NCBI RefSeq assembly: GCF_005250615.1
Contig: NZ_SULM01000004.1
Span: forward strand, 62,001-126,000
Direction: 5' to 3'
Length of the DNA stretch: 64,000 nucleotides
From: Pseudomonas rhizoryzae
GTDB taxonomy: Bacteria > Pseudomonadota > Gammaproteobacteria > Pseudomonadales > Pseudomonadaceae
The notes beneath the pieces are model-generated. The model was not told where the DNA came from and did not search any database. It saw only the letters and a program-made list of their open reading frames with translations. The position numbers and the translations under genes were made by a program. Below are positions 1 to 7,700 of the stretch, piece by piece. Position 1 is the stretch's first letter; each line of letters opens with the position of its first letter.

Positions 1-205
1 GGATGAGCGGACCTCGCGGCAGCGGAAACGAAGGGGCAGGACACACCTGGGGCGAGAACGTGGGTCCCGACTCGCAACAGGCGACGGCGACAGGACCCGC
101 GGCGTGCTAATTGTCAGTCTAATACGACAAGTCGCGCCAGGCCACTTTCCCACCGGCGCTGACTGTGCCGATATCCTCCGTCATCCGCGACAGCCACCGC
201 TCGGT
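1..205. other. Window edge, no firm gene
   Basis: No gene is supported here. A plus-strand frame is open from the window edge to a TAA at 108-110 and could be the 3' end of an upstream gene, but it shows no recognisable motif. The rest is the downstream flank of the minus-strand LOV kinase gene, and I see no clear terminator hairpin. Confidence 0.3.
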
Positions 206-1810
206 TCAGGTAACGCCGTTCGGGCCGTCCAACACTCGCCGTACCTTGCGCGCCAGATCGTTGGGAATGTAGGGCTTGGAGATCACCTCGAATTCCGAGC
301 CGCCAATATCGGTACGCTCCAGGGAATTTTCCGCGTAGCCGGTGGTGAGCAGCACCTTGGTGTCCGGGTACAGTCGCTTGACCTCGCGGGCCAGCATCAC
401 GCCATTCATGCCTCCCGGCATGATCAGGTCGGTGAACACCAGGTCGAACGGCTGCTCGCTCTCGCGCAGGATGCGCAAGGCTTCGCTGGCATTGCTGGCG
501 ATCTGCGCGGTGTAGCCATAGTCTTCCAGCACCAGCTTGGCCAGGTCGGCGACATCCGGCCGATCTTCCACCACCAGGATGCGTTCGGTGCCGCTGCGGC
601 GGTCGGAGCGCTGTTCCTGTTGCTGATAGGTGATGTGGCTATCGTCCACCGGGAAATACAGGCGCAGGGTGGTGCCGACGTCTTCTTCCGAATAGATGCG
701 CACCGTACCGCCGGATTGCTTGGCGAAGCCATAGACCATCGACAGCCCCAGGCCCGAACCCTTGCCTTCCTCCTTGGTGGTGAAGAAGGGGTCCATCACC
801 CGATCCCGGATGCTGGCCGGCATGCCATGCCCATTGTCGGTGACGGCCAGGCTGACGTAGCGACCGGGCATCAGGCCGTCATAGGACATATTGGCCAGCT
901 CGCGGACCTCGACGTTGCGCGTCTCGATCCCCACGCTGGGTTTGGGACGATCCGCCAGGGCATCGCGGGCGTTGATCAGGATGTTGAGTAGCGCGACCTC
1001 GGCCTGGGTCGGGTCGATCCGGCAGTTCCACAGGTGGGGGTCCAGCTGGGTGCGGATTTCCACGTCGCCCAGGGTGCGTTCGGCCAGCTCGTGGGAGGTA
1101 CGGATCAGGTTGTTCAGATTAAGCACCCGACCCTCCAGCTTCTGCTTGCGCGAGAAGGCGAGCAACTGCTGGGTGAGGGTGCTGGCCCGTTCGGCGGCCG
1201 ACTTGGCATGGGTGGCGCTGCGCAGGATGCGCTCCTGATCGAAGCTGGGCTTCTCGGCGGTACGCTGGATGATGTCGATGTAGCCCATCATCACCTGCAG
1301 CAGATTGTTGAAGTCGTGGGCGATACCACCGGTGAGCTGCCCCAGGGCCTCCATCTTCTGCGCCTGGCGCAAGGCATCCTCGGCATCGCGGCGCCGGCTG
1401 ACGTCGAGTTGGGAGGCGAAGAAGTAGATCAGCTCGCCCGCATCGTTGTACACCGGCGAGATGAACAGCGCGTTCCAGAAGGTCGAGCCATCCTTGCGGT
1501 AGTTGATGATCTCCACCGACAACTCGCGCTTCTGCTCCACCGCCTCGCGAATCTGGCTGACCACCGCGCGATCGGTCTCAGGACCCTGCAGAAAGCGGCA
1601 GTTCTGCCCGATCAGTTCGTCCACTTGGTAGCCGGTCATCTCGATGAAGGCGTTGTTGGCGAAGATGATCGGATTGTCCGGCTGCGACGGGTCGGTCACC
1701 AGCATCGGCATCCGCGTGGTTTCCACGGCGGCGAAGAAAATGTTCTTGCCCTGGTGCGAAATATCGCCTGTCGCTGAATTGTCGACCCGCGCCTTGCGGG
1801 ACTTGGGCAT
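206..1810 (-). CDS. LOV-domain blue-light hybrid histidine kinase with C-terminal receiver
   Basis: A soluble sensor kinase of 534 residues. An N-terminal PAS/LOV domain (about 25-135) carries the flavin-adduct motif GQNCRFLQG with the photoactive cysteine at 71, which separates LOV domains from ordinary PAS domains. A HisKA-type dimerisation helix follows with phospho-acceptor His165 (GGIAHDFNN), then a HATPase domain ([29 protein letters not shown]) and a receiver domain with the phospho-Asp motif FTDLIMPG and a conserved Lys in SKPY. The same architecture and about the same length are known for the Pseudomonas syringae LOV histidine kinase. The start at 1810 (MPKSRK) is preferred because the 23 residues before it are not domain-like. 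It is divergent from a single-domain receiver and has no HPt or output domain, so its partner is probably that neighbour. Blue-light sensing is inferred from the motif. Confidence 0.9.
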   Translation of the reverse strand: MPKSRKARVDNSATGDISHQGKNIFFAAVETTRMPMLVTDPSQPDNPIIFANNAFIEMTGYQVDELIGQNCRFLQGPETDRAVVSQIREAVEQKRELSVEIINYRKDGSTFWNALFISPVYNDAGELIYFFASQLDVSRRRDAEDALRQAQKMEALGQLTGGIAHDFNNLLQVMMGYIDIIQRTAEKPSFDQERILRSATHAKSAAERASTLTQQLLAFSRKQKLEGRVLNLNNLIRTSHELAERTLGDVEIRTQLDPHLWNCRIDPTQAEVALLNILINARDALADRPKPSVGIETRNVEVRELANMSYDGLMPGRYVSLAVTDNGHGMPASIRDRVMDPFFTTKEEGKGSGLGLSMVYGFAKQSGGTVRIYSEEDVGTTLRLYFPVDDSHITYQQQEQRSDRRSGTERILVVEDRPDVADLAKLVLEDYGYTAQIASNASEALRILRESEQPFDLVFTDLIMPGGMNGVMLAREVKRLYPDTKVLLTTGYAENSLERTDIGGSEFEVISKPYIPNDLARKVRRVLDGPNGVT

Positions 1811-2021
1811 CTGGCTCACGTATGCGGGATCCTTGCGCGGCAAATGGGCGTCTTGGCCGTGAGACAACCCGGCGGCCAAAAAACTTCATCGACGTCGCGC
1901 TCGAGCGCCTCTAGGTCGCCCTTGTCGGGCTGAAAGCCAGGCGGCGCGAGGCTTTGCCGGCCAGTTGCCAGCGTACCGCTCACTCGTCCCAGGCGACCGT
2001 TAGGGAAGTCCACGGAGAATC

Positions 2022-2435
2022 TTGCACTCATCCGATGTCAGAGCTGCCATGAAGCCGAGAAGCCCTGACGTACAAAGACAAATCCTTGTTCTGGAAGACG
2101 ATCCGGGGCAGCGTGAGCTGCTGACCGAAGTCCTCACCGAACAGGGGCTGGACGTCGTCGCCGTCGCCTCCAGCGACGAGGCCCTGGCTCATATGGACAC
2201 CCACAGCGGCGATACCAAGCTGGTCATCGCTGATGTGAACGTACCGGGCATCCTGGATGGCCTGGCCTTTGCGCAACTGGCCGCCGCCAGCTGGCCGACG
2301 GTGCCCTTCATCATCATCTCCGGCTACATCGACCAGGACCTTGCCGTCCTGCCGCGCCGCGCTGCCTTCCTGCCCAAGCCCTGGGGTGTGGCCGATCTGC
2401 GCCAACTGGTCGAGAGCCTGCTGCCGCGTCGCTAA
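2022..2435 (+). CDS. Single-domain response regulator (CheY-like receiver)
   Basis: A stand-alone receiver of 137 residues with no output domain. It shows the acidic pocket (LEDD near the N-terminus), the phospho-acceptor in IADVNVPG, a Ser in IISGY and the Lys in LPKPW. It is divergently placed 211 bp from the LOV histidine kinase gene and is its likeliest phosphotransfer partner (inference from position). The start is probably TTG at 2022, because GGAGA lies at 2014-2018 just before it. An in-frame ATG at 2049 lacks a good ribosome binding site. Without an effector domain it probably acts by protein-protein interaction or as a phosphate sink. Confidence 0.85.
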   Translation: MHSSDVRAAMKPRSPDVQRQILVLEDDPGQRELLTEVLTEQGLDVVAVASSDEALAHMDTHSGDTKLVIADVNVPGILDGLAFAQLAAASWPTVPFIIISGYIDQDLAVLPRRAAFLPKPWGVADLRQLVESLLPRR

Positions 2436-2641
2436 CCTCCTACCGCCAACAGACGTCTTTTCCCCGCGATTACCTCCTCGCAAAACGGCGCGATCGCCCC
2501 GTTCCGGTGCCTTTGGTGCGCTACACCGGGGCAACAATGGCCAGATGATATGACGTTCGTCGGCAAGTCGTTCGAGCCTGGAACCAAATGTCCTGAACAC
2601 TATCAATTTGCCATCTATTCCCGACTGGCAAGGAGCGCTTC

Positions 2642-3130
2642 ATGGACGCAGTCATCACCCAGATTAGTCAGATTACCGATTGGGAATTTCTCATTGCGCT
2701 GGAGCGCAGCCTGGAAAGCCGTGGGCGCCTGGACCTGGCGGCACGCGAAGCCCTGGAACGCCAAGGGCATCTGCTCTCCCGGCGTTACCTGCAACAGAAG
2801 TGTAAGCTCGGCAACGGTCCCTTCAGTCCGGTCGAAGATGAAATCCTCGACGTTCTGACCACCGCCACCGCAGCCCTCCGCCGCAGTCGCCGGTTGCCGC
2901 ACAACATCGTCAAGAGCGTGCGCCTGAGTGGCCTGATCGAGGCGGTCGAGCGCAATGTCTGCCATGCCGGCGCCTTGCTCTGCCGCACCGACTTCGAAGC
3001 CGATGGCATCCCACGTGGCACCCTGGAGCGCCTCGTCGACCGCCATCCCCAGGCGTTCGAACCCGAAGCGCGCCGGGCCGCTGCCCGTTACATCGCCGAG
3101 AACGAGCTCGCCTTCCGCGCCGCGGGTTGA
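2642..3130 (+). CDS. Conserved hypothetical protein, DUF2336-unlike, helical
   Basis: I do not recognise this 162-residue protein. It has an AAGGAG ribosome binding site 6-8 bases before the ATG and base use typical of its neighbours, so it is very likely a real gene. The sequence is rich in Arg, Glu, Leu and Ala, predicted mostly helical and soluble, with no signal peptide or membrane segment. It has two cysteines about 12 residues apart in the middle (VERNVCHAGALLCR). A hairpin follows the stop codon, so it looks monocistronic. The receiver gene upstream ends about 200 bp before it. Confidence 0.7.
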   Translation: MDAVITQISQITDWEFLIALERSLESRGRLDLAAREALERQGHLLSRRYLQQKCKLGNGPFSPVEDEILDVLTTATAALRRSRRLPHNIVKSVRLSGLIEAVERNVCHAGALLCRTDFEADGIPRGTLERLVDRHPQAFEPEARRAAARYIAENELAFRAAG

Positions 3131-3140
3131 AGCGACCGCC

Positions 3141-3160
3141 AGGCCGCCTCCGGGCGGCCT
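3141..3160 (+). terminator. Hairpin after the 162-aa gene
   Basis: A perfect 8-bp stem (AGGCCGCC / GGCGGCCT) with a 4-base TCCG loop, 10 bases after the stop codon. There is no T tract, so it is a terminator-like or transcript-stabilising hairpin. The same stem sequence recurs at 6848-6867. Confidence 0.55.
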
Positions 3161-3236
3161 GATGGCTAGGCTCAAGGCCAATCCTGCTGTTATCCCGTGC
3201 TACCGTTGCGGCGCCACCGCCGCAACGAGCCCCGCC

Positions 3237-3857
3237 ATGTCCATCGCCGACAATCTCCTCGCCTTCACCCTCGCGGCCGCGCTGCTCACCCTCACGCCGG
3301 GCCTGGATACCGCGCTGGTACTGCGCACCGCCGCCGTCGAAGGCCGCGCCCAGGCCTGGCGCGCGGCCCTGGGCATCAACCTAGGCTGCCTGCTCTGGGG
3401 CGCCGCCGTGGCTTTCGGCCTGGGCGCGCTGTTGGCCGTATCGGAGCTGGCCTACACCCTGCTCAAGTACTGCGGCGCCGCCTACCTCTGCTGGCTGGGC
3501 CTGAACCTGCTGCTGCGCCCGCGCACCACCTTCACCAGCGCCTCGGCGGAGCAGGGCACCGCTGCTAACTGGTTGCTCAGGGGCATGCTCGGCAACGTGC
3601 TCAATCCCAAGGTCGGCATCTTCTACGTCTCCTTCCTCCCGCAATTCATTCCCCAGGACCAACCACTGATCGCCTGGACCTTCGGCCTGGTCGCCATCCA
3701 TGTGGTGCTGGGGCTGCTCTGGTCCCTCACCCTGATCGGCGCTACGCGTTCGCTAGGGGAGGTGCTGCGCAAGGCGACGGTGATCCGCTGGCTGGATCGG
3801 ACGGCAGGTGTGGTCTTTCTGGTGTTTGCGGTGCGGTTGGTGGTGAGTAGGAGGTAG
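3237..3857 (+). CDS. LysE/RhtB family amino-acid exporter
   Basis: An inner-membrane protein of 206 residues, the usual length for the LysE/RhtB family, with five to six hydrophobic segments. The N-terminal family signature is clear (LLTLTPGLDTALVLRTA, about residues 15-31), as is the mid-protein NVLNPKVGIFYVSFLPQFI motif. Members export amino acids, homoserine lactones or similar metabolites by proton antiport. The substrate here cannot be told from sequence. The ATG at 3237 aligns with the family start, and the open frame upstream of it is not conserved-looking. It is the last gene before the tRNA-Pro island. Confidence 0.85.
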   Translation: MSIADNLLAFTLAAALLTLTPGLDTALVLRTAAVEGRAQAWRAALGINLGCLLWGAAVAFGLGALLAVSELAYTLLKYCGAAYLCWLGLNLLLRPRTTFTSASAEQGTAANWLLRGMLGNVLNPKVGIFYVSFLPQFIPQDQPLIAWTFGLVAIHVVLGLLWSLTLIGATRSLGEVLRKATVIRWLDRTAGVVFLVFAVRLVVSRR

Positions 3858-3899
3858 GGGAGGGCTGGGCTTTTGTCAGGAGCGTTAGGGGAAACTATC

Positions 3900-3970
3900 A
3901 GAAACGACAAGGCCTGCACGGGGTAGGCCTTGGGTGTGATCCTAGCGGGTCAGATTTGGTCGAGCGACTA
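3900..3970. repeat. Decayed copy of tRNA-Pro 3' end plus terminator (att-like)
   Basis: This stretch matches 7138-7208 over about 70 bases with a few mismatches and short indels. Shared blocks are AGAAACGACAAGGCC, the hairpin around AGGCCTT, GATCCT and ATTTGGTC-GAGCGACT. In the second copy the last block is the 3' acceptor end with CCA of a minus-strand tRNA-Pro. Here only about 13 bases of tRNA remain and the hairpin is degenerate. A duplicated tRNA 3' end flanking AT-rich DNA is the usual footprint of tRNA-targeted integration. Loss of a tandem tRNA copy is the alternative. Confidence 0.65.
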
Positions 3971-4030
3971 CGTCAATACTATCGGCTGGAGGCTGCATTT
4001 TTTCTGGGTTTTATATTGGCTGAAAGGGTA

Positions 4031-4054
4031 TGGCATACACGCTGGCATACACGG
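4031..4054. repeat. Tandem 12-bp repeat next to att-like site
   Basis: TGGCATACACG followed by C then G occurs twice head to tail (4031-4042, 4043-4054). It lies 60-85 bp inside the island from the att-like copy, a position where tyrosine integrases often have arm-type sites. That role is inference only. Confidence 0.4.
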
Positions 4055-4196
4055 CGTCCAGAGACATGTGGTCGGGAATGCGGGTTTTGGCTTTGCCGTG
4101 TTTTCCAAAAACGTGTTAGGGCAAAGCCTTGACCAAGGCGTCTCTAGCCGCTCCAAAATTCTGTAATATCTAAATCGAAGGGGTCAGCCGCTTAGT

Positions 4197-4214
4197 AATT
4201 TTGCTGGCAAAATT
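4197..4214. promoter_or_regulatory. Palindrome upstream of island membrane gene
   Basis: AATTTTGC-TG-GCAAAATT is a perfect 8-bp inverted repeat with a 2-base spacer, 38 bp before the TTG start at 4253. It could be an operator for the downstream gene. No cognate regulator is visible in the island. Confidence 0.35.
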
Positions 4215-4252
4215 GGCAGGCCAAGTGTCGTGCTTTTTTAGGAGTCGAGGGA

Positions 4253-5134
4253 TTGAGTGAAGGTTTAATTGATAAGGTAAAAAAATGGGCCTTTTGGTCT
4301 TTGCCTTTAAAATTCTTAATTGCTGCACTGGCTGGGGCGATTGGTAGTTCGGGGTTGATCGGATATTTGAGTGAGTACGGCACATATTACTATGCAGTGC
4401 ATTACGGGTTTAGGCCTCCGCTCGAGGGTATCCCTTATCTGAAACCAGCAGTAGCTTTCGGTAGTTTTGTATTTTTGTTGACTTGCTCTTTGCTGTTTGG
4501 CTCTGTTGTTTTGGTAATTAGGTCGGTACTTAAATTTATATTTTCGGAGTATGCTCTAAAGCTTTTTGAAACTATTGAATTCAAAGCTATTGCAAAGCGC
4601 CAGAGAGATTTTCTGAAGGCGCGCACCTTTAAAGCTTTTCTTTGGCGTGGAACTTTGCTAAGCGTAATCTCCCTATTGTATCTCTCAGTGATTATATATT
4701 TAAATGATTCTACTGATGAGTTTTGGTCTTGGTACGGGTACTACGTCCCGGCGATCTTAATAGCGTTGGGAGTCTCGTACTCGGTTTTTAATCCGCAAGC
4801 AGTGTGGTGGTTCGCGGTCGCCTTTATTGTTGCTTATTTTTTGTATGTCGCTAGTTTGATATTTAACCCTGCGAAGTACGCTGAAGCTTTGAGGTTTCTA
4901 GGTTATGGTGGTGGGCTAAACGTGCGAATTACAACTTCTGGATACGGTGAAAAAACAGAAACTATAGCAGGTGGGTTGATGATACGTAGTAATGAATCGT
5001 TTATCGTTTATTTATCGCCAGATAAAGGTTTCCTAGAGATACCTATAGATCAAGTGAGAAAGATTGAGCATGATCTCGGAGGTTTATCTAGATTGCCATA
5101 CTCTCTTCCAGTCACAGAAAATTTACCCGATTGA
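4253..5134 (+). CDS. Unknown polytopic membrane protein, AT-rich island cargo
   Basis: A 293-residue protein that I do not recognise. It has about five to six hydrophobic segments (near residues 18-38, 63-92, 128-145, 160-178, 182-204) and a C-terminal soluble part (about 215-293). The part reading GGLMIRSNESFIVYLSPDK looks like a short beta-barrel. A basic, helical loop (about 95-125) lies between membrane segments. The start is TTG with GGAG at 4241-4244 at good spacing. Base composition is visibly much more AT-rich than the flanking genes, which indicates recent transfer. It converges on the next gene with 9 bp between stop codons. The function is unknown. Confidence 0.75.
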   Translation: MSEGLIDKVKKWAFWSLPLKFLIAALAGAIGSSGLIGYLSEYGTYYYAVHYGFRPPLEGIPYLKPAVAFGSFVFLLTCSLLFGSVVLVIRSVLKFIFSEYALKLFETIEFKAIAKRQRDFLKARTFKAFLWRGTLLSVISLLYLSVIIYLNDSTDEFWSWYGYYVPAILIALGVSYSVFNPQAVWWFAVAFIVAYFLYVASLIFNPAKYAEALRFLGYGGGLNVRITTSGYGEKTETIAGGLMIRSNESFIVYLSPDKGFLEIPIDQVRKIEHDLGGLSRLPYSLPVTENLPD

Positions 5135-5143
5135 AGTCCAAGG

Positions 5144-6292
5144 CTAGTCTGCGACAGCCGTGACACTAGTAGTTATAGATGCGAAATATTTTGACAGCTC
5201 AATGTTTCTCTTTATGTAGTTGTCGAATGCTGCTTGCTCATTATTAAATACGGCCAGGCACTCTGCTATGTTCGCAGATGAAAAGTTTTTTTCGATAGCA
5301 TGGCGTAGCTCAGCGTTGCGTGAGTATACTTTTAAGTAGTTTCTATATGAGACAAGGTTCGAACCATTTTTCGATATTCGAGCGTATGTTTTGGTTAATA
5401 TGCTTTTGCATTTTTTTATCTTACCAAGCTTGTAGTAGCATTCAGCTATTAATAGCTCATAATATTCGGTCCAGTCAGGGTGCTCTTTGGAGAATTTCTT
5501 TGAGTTCTTTATACACTTTTCATATTTTCTTGTGTGCAATAGGTAAGTGGCTTTCGAAATCGCCATTTGGTCATTTTGGGGGTCTATAGAATAGACTAAC
5601 TTTTGTAATCTTGTGAATTCGCTATAAAGAAGATATAGCGACCCTTCTAGATAATAACAGCTTGAAACAACAGGCCTATATTCCGGAGGGGTCAGCTCAA
5701 TTCTGTAAGTGCGAAGGTGGGATCTGATATTCTCTAGTAAGATCAATTCTGTTGGTGTGGAAAATTCATGAAGCCCTAGTATCTTGTCAATTTTTAATTC
5801 ACAAGTATAAATCGCTTCTTTCAAAAATTTACCTATTGGCACTAGATGCTGTGCAACATTGGCGTCGTATAGATAATGCTCGGAAAAACACTTGTTTTGG
5901 ACTCCTATCTTTAGATCTTTCCTTTTTAATTCACCCGATACTATCAGATCTTGTAGGTTGCTAGGGCTATGCCTGTTGTCGCGCAAAATAGTGTCATAGA
6001 TAAAGAAAATTTCATTCTTCAGATGATAGAGTTCTTGATTTATAATAGGTCGAATTTTTTTCAGTCTGATATGATTTGGCAGCCAGTTGAATGCTATGAA
6101 GAAAATGGTGGCTGAAAACAAAGATAGTGTAAGTTGATACCAGAATCCATTCTCTTTCACCCATTCTTCTAGTAAGTTTCCTAGATTAAATAAGCAGCTT
6201 ATTGGCTTTTCGAGCAATTTCCATAGTGCTTCCATTTTCAGATTTAAACCTTTTGGTTTGCTAGATTCTTCGAGTGTTGACGCACTGCGCAC
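5144..6292 (-). CDS. Unknown membrane-anchored protein with TPR-like C-terminus
   Basis: A 382-residue protein that I do not recognise, AT-rich like its convergent neighbour. An amphipathic N-terminus is followed by one clear membrane segment (about 50-72, LTLSLFSATIFFIAFNWLP) and a long helical cytoplasmic region. Around residues 255-320 there are tetratricopeptide-like helices (YEKCIKNSKKFSKEHPDWTEYYELLIAECYYKLGKIKKCKSI, given here only as a guide to its two repeats). It is Cys-rich for a cytoplasmic protein. GTG at 6292 has an AAAGG site five bases before it, and an ATG at 6235 is the alternative start. It sits inside the tRNA-Pro island. A role in phage defence or stress is only a hypothesis. 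Confidence 0.7.
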   Translation of the reverse strand: MRSASTLEESSKPKGLNLKMEALWKLLEKPISCLFNLGNLLEEWVKENGFWYQLTLSLFSATIFFIAFNWLPNHIRLKKIRPIINQELYHLKNEIFFIYDTILRDNRHSPSNLQDLIVSGELKRKDLKIGVQNKCFSEHYLYDANVAQHLVPIGKFLKEAIYTCELKIDKILGLHEFSTPTELILLENIRSHLRTYRIELTPPEYRPVVSSCYYLEGSLYLLYSEFTRLQKLVYSIDPQNDQMAISKATYLLHTRKYEKCIKNSKKFSKEHPDWTEYYELLIAECYYKLGKIKKCKSILTKTYARISKNGSNLVSYRNYLKVYSRNAELRHAIEKNFSSANIAECLAVFNNEQAAFDNYIKRNIELSKYFASITTSVTAVAD

Positions 6293-6770
6293 TTAACCTT
6301 TCTTTTCAGGCATGGCGTTGCTTTCAAACTACAGCTGGATGGCGCCGCGGTTGCAAGCAGATCTCGGAAATTTATGCTGCCGGTTGTCGCGTGTCAGATG
6401 TTTCTGTTGACGTCTAGTCGCTGCTTCTAAGTAGCTGCCTGCAAAAAAGACCTTTGCTGCAGGGTTTTGCAGGTAATTTTAGCCTTATCAAGCTACCCCT
6501 TATGCTATGCCACAAGTGGCTTCCGCTGACTGCAGGGGGTGCAGAAAAAGTGACCTATTTAGCCCGCAGGTGTGGCGGGGGGACAACGGCGCGCGCCGGG
6601 TGCAGAGCCCTCCGGCGCGGCCTCTGGCGGCCAAGGTGTGGGACTGGCCGCCCTGACTCCTCCACGCGTCGCCGCCGTCAGCCTTTCGCTGGCCAGGGCA
6701 GGGCTGATCGGTGCAGCCAGTTGGCTCCGCAGCCTGTGACGCTCCACAGGCGCAGCTCTGCATCCAGCAG

Positions 6771-6801
6771 GCAAGGAGTCTGATCTGATCAGACTCCTTG
6801 C
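6771..6801. repeat. Perfect 31-bp palindrome
   Basis: GCAAGGAGTCTGATC and its exact reverse complement are separated by a single T (arms 6771-6785 and 6787-6801). As RNA it would form a hairpin of about 13 bp. There is no T tract. It may be a protein-binding site, a terminator relic or part of a mobile-element end. Confidence 0.75.
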
Positions 6802-6847
6802 AAGGCGCGCAGCGCATCGACGTGGCCCTCGGTGGCCGGGTACGAAA

Positions 6848-6867
6848 AGGCCGCCCGTAGGCGGCCT
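6848..6867 (-). terminator. Terminator-like hairpin, minus strand
   Basis: An 8-bp stem (AGGCCGCC / GGCGGCCT) with a 4-base loop. Read on the minus strand it is followed by a short T run (AAAA at 6845-6848 on plus). No gene is recognised upstream of it other than tRNA-Pro. Confidence 0.5.
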
Positions 6868-7146
6868 GTCGCCGGCCAGGAACAGCTAGGCGTTGTGCTG
6901 CTGGCCTTGCCGCTCTTAATAGCGCCAATGCCTCGGCTCGCTTGCGGTTCAGTCCGCAATAGGAAGTGCAGAACGCCTCCGTCAAAACAGGGCAGACGGT
7001 AATCGCGTCCATCGATGAAGAGGAGGATGTAAGAGGCGAGGGCGCCTGCTGTTTGCCTTTCCGTTACCTGGCTTTGGTCCAGGTTTCCGATTGCAGGGAT
7101 CAAGGCTCGGAAAGACCGGCACCCGTAGAAAACACCCAGAAACGAC

Positions 7147-7170
7147 AAGGCCCGCACTAGGCGGGCCTTG
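7147..7170 (-). terminator. tRNA-Pro terminator
   Basis: AAGGCCCGC-ACTAG-GCGGGCCTT is a 9-bp inverted repeat placed 24 bases beyond the 3' CCA of tRNA-Pro on the minus strand. Its core GCCCGC-ACTAG-GCGGGC is the same as in the terminator at 59072-59112. A degenerate copy lies at 3910-3932. Confidence 0.7.
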
Positions 7171-7193
7171 GGGTGATCCTGGTGGATCGGATT

Positions 7194-7270
7194 TGGTCGG
7201 AGCGACTGGATTCGAACCAGCGACCTTCTCGTCCCGAACGAGACGCGCTACCAAACTGCGCTACGCTCCG
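7194..7270 (-). tRNA. tRNA-Pro(CGG)
   Basis: A 77-nt cloverleaf on the minus strand. The acceptor stem is CGGAGCG / CGCTCCG, the D-arm is AGCGCAGTTTGGTAGCGC, the anticodon loop TTCGGGA gives anticodon CGG, the T-arm contains GGTTCGAATCC, and a genomically encoded CCA lies at 7194-7196. This is a common type of integration target. The matching partial copy is at 3957-3969. Confidence 0.95.
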
Positions 7271-7346
7271 TAATGGATGGCGCGCATTCTACCTAAAACT
7301 CATGCAAGCACAAGGGGTTAGGCGAAAAAAACGCGCCGGGCGGGAA

Positions 7347-7568
7347 TCACAGTTCCTTGATGGTACGGATCTGGTCCTTGTTGATGCGGGTCGGCTTGCC
7401 GTCGAGCTGCTTGAAGGTATAGAAGCCCGAGTCTTCGTCGTATTTCGGCGTGTCGGTGGCCTGGATCTCGCGGCCATCGTTGAGGGTGATGACGCTGGGC
7501 GTGGAGCAGCCGGCGAGCAGGGCGCTGGCAACGACCAGCAGGGCGGCGGGGAGCAGATGCTTGTTCAT
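7347..7568 (-). CDS. YgdI/YgdR-family small lipoprotein (DUF903)
   Basis: A 73-residue lipoprotein. It has a signal peptide with lipobox LLAGC (Cys21), then a compact domain typical of the YgdI/YgdR family (VITLNDGREIQATDTPKYDEDSGFYTF with a KDQIRTIKEL end, cited as landmarks), which adopts a small SH3-like barrel. It is probably anchored in the outer membrane, and the function of the family is unclear. The ATG at 7568 has AGGAG at good spacing. It lies just upstream of tRNA-Pro in the same orientation and may share transcription with it. Confidence 0.85.
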   Translation of the reverse strand: MNKHLLPAALLVVASALLAGCSTPSVITLNDGREIQATDTPKYDEDSGFYTFKQLDGKPTRINKDQIRTIKEL

Positions 7569-7700
7569 GGGGCGGTCTCCTTTCTTGGCAACCAAGCGGG
7601 CTTAGGACCGCGGGTGAGGGGGTGAGTTCGTCCCGGAACCGCGCGGTCACGCAACCACGGTGGAACGGACCCACCTGCGCCCAGATGACGGCGCGAGCCT

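Larger units (their letters stand above)
3858..4252. other. Island left border, no gene
   Basis: This 395-bp gap holds the decayed tRNA-Pro copy (3900-3970), a tandem 12-bp repeat (4031-4054) and an 18-bp palindrome (4197-4214). No integrase reading frame is intact. Short open frames here have no recognisable similarity. Confidence 0.5.
6293..7193. other. Island right part, no supported gene
   Basis: About 900 bp without a convincing gene. Open frames on both strands are low-complexity, Arg/Pro/Ala-rich and lack ribosome binding sites. It holds a 31-bp palindrome (6771-6801), a hairpin with a T run on the minus strand (6848-6867) and the tRNA-Pro terminator (7147-7170). GC content rises again compared with the two island genes, so this may be decayed older chromosome sequence. 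Confidence 0.5.

Noticed and set aside
104-991. A 295-codon plus-strand frame
   Set aside because: It is antisense to the receiver and HATPase part of the LOV kinase, with no ribosome binding site and low-complexity His/Gln/Gly composition.
3930-4166. Possible integrase fragment next to the att-like repeat
   Set aside because: No frame shows tyrosine-recombinase residues, and all frames have stop codons within 80 residues.
6789-7157. A minus-strand frame ending in ATEGHVDALRALQGV, which resembles an ankyrin repeat end
   Set aside because: Only about 12 residues look alike, the upstream part is not repeat-like, and a terminator hairpin lies inside the frame.
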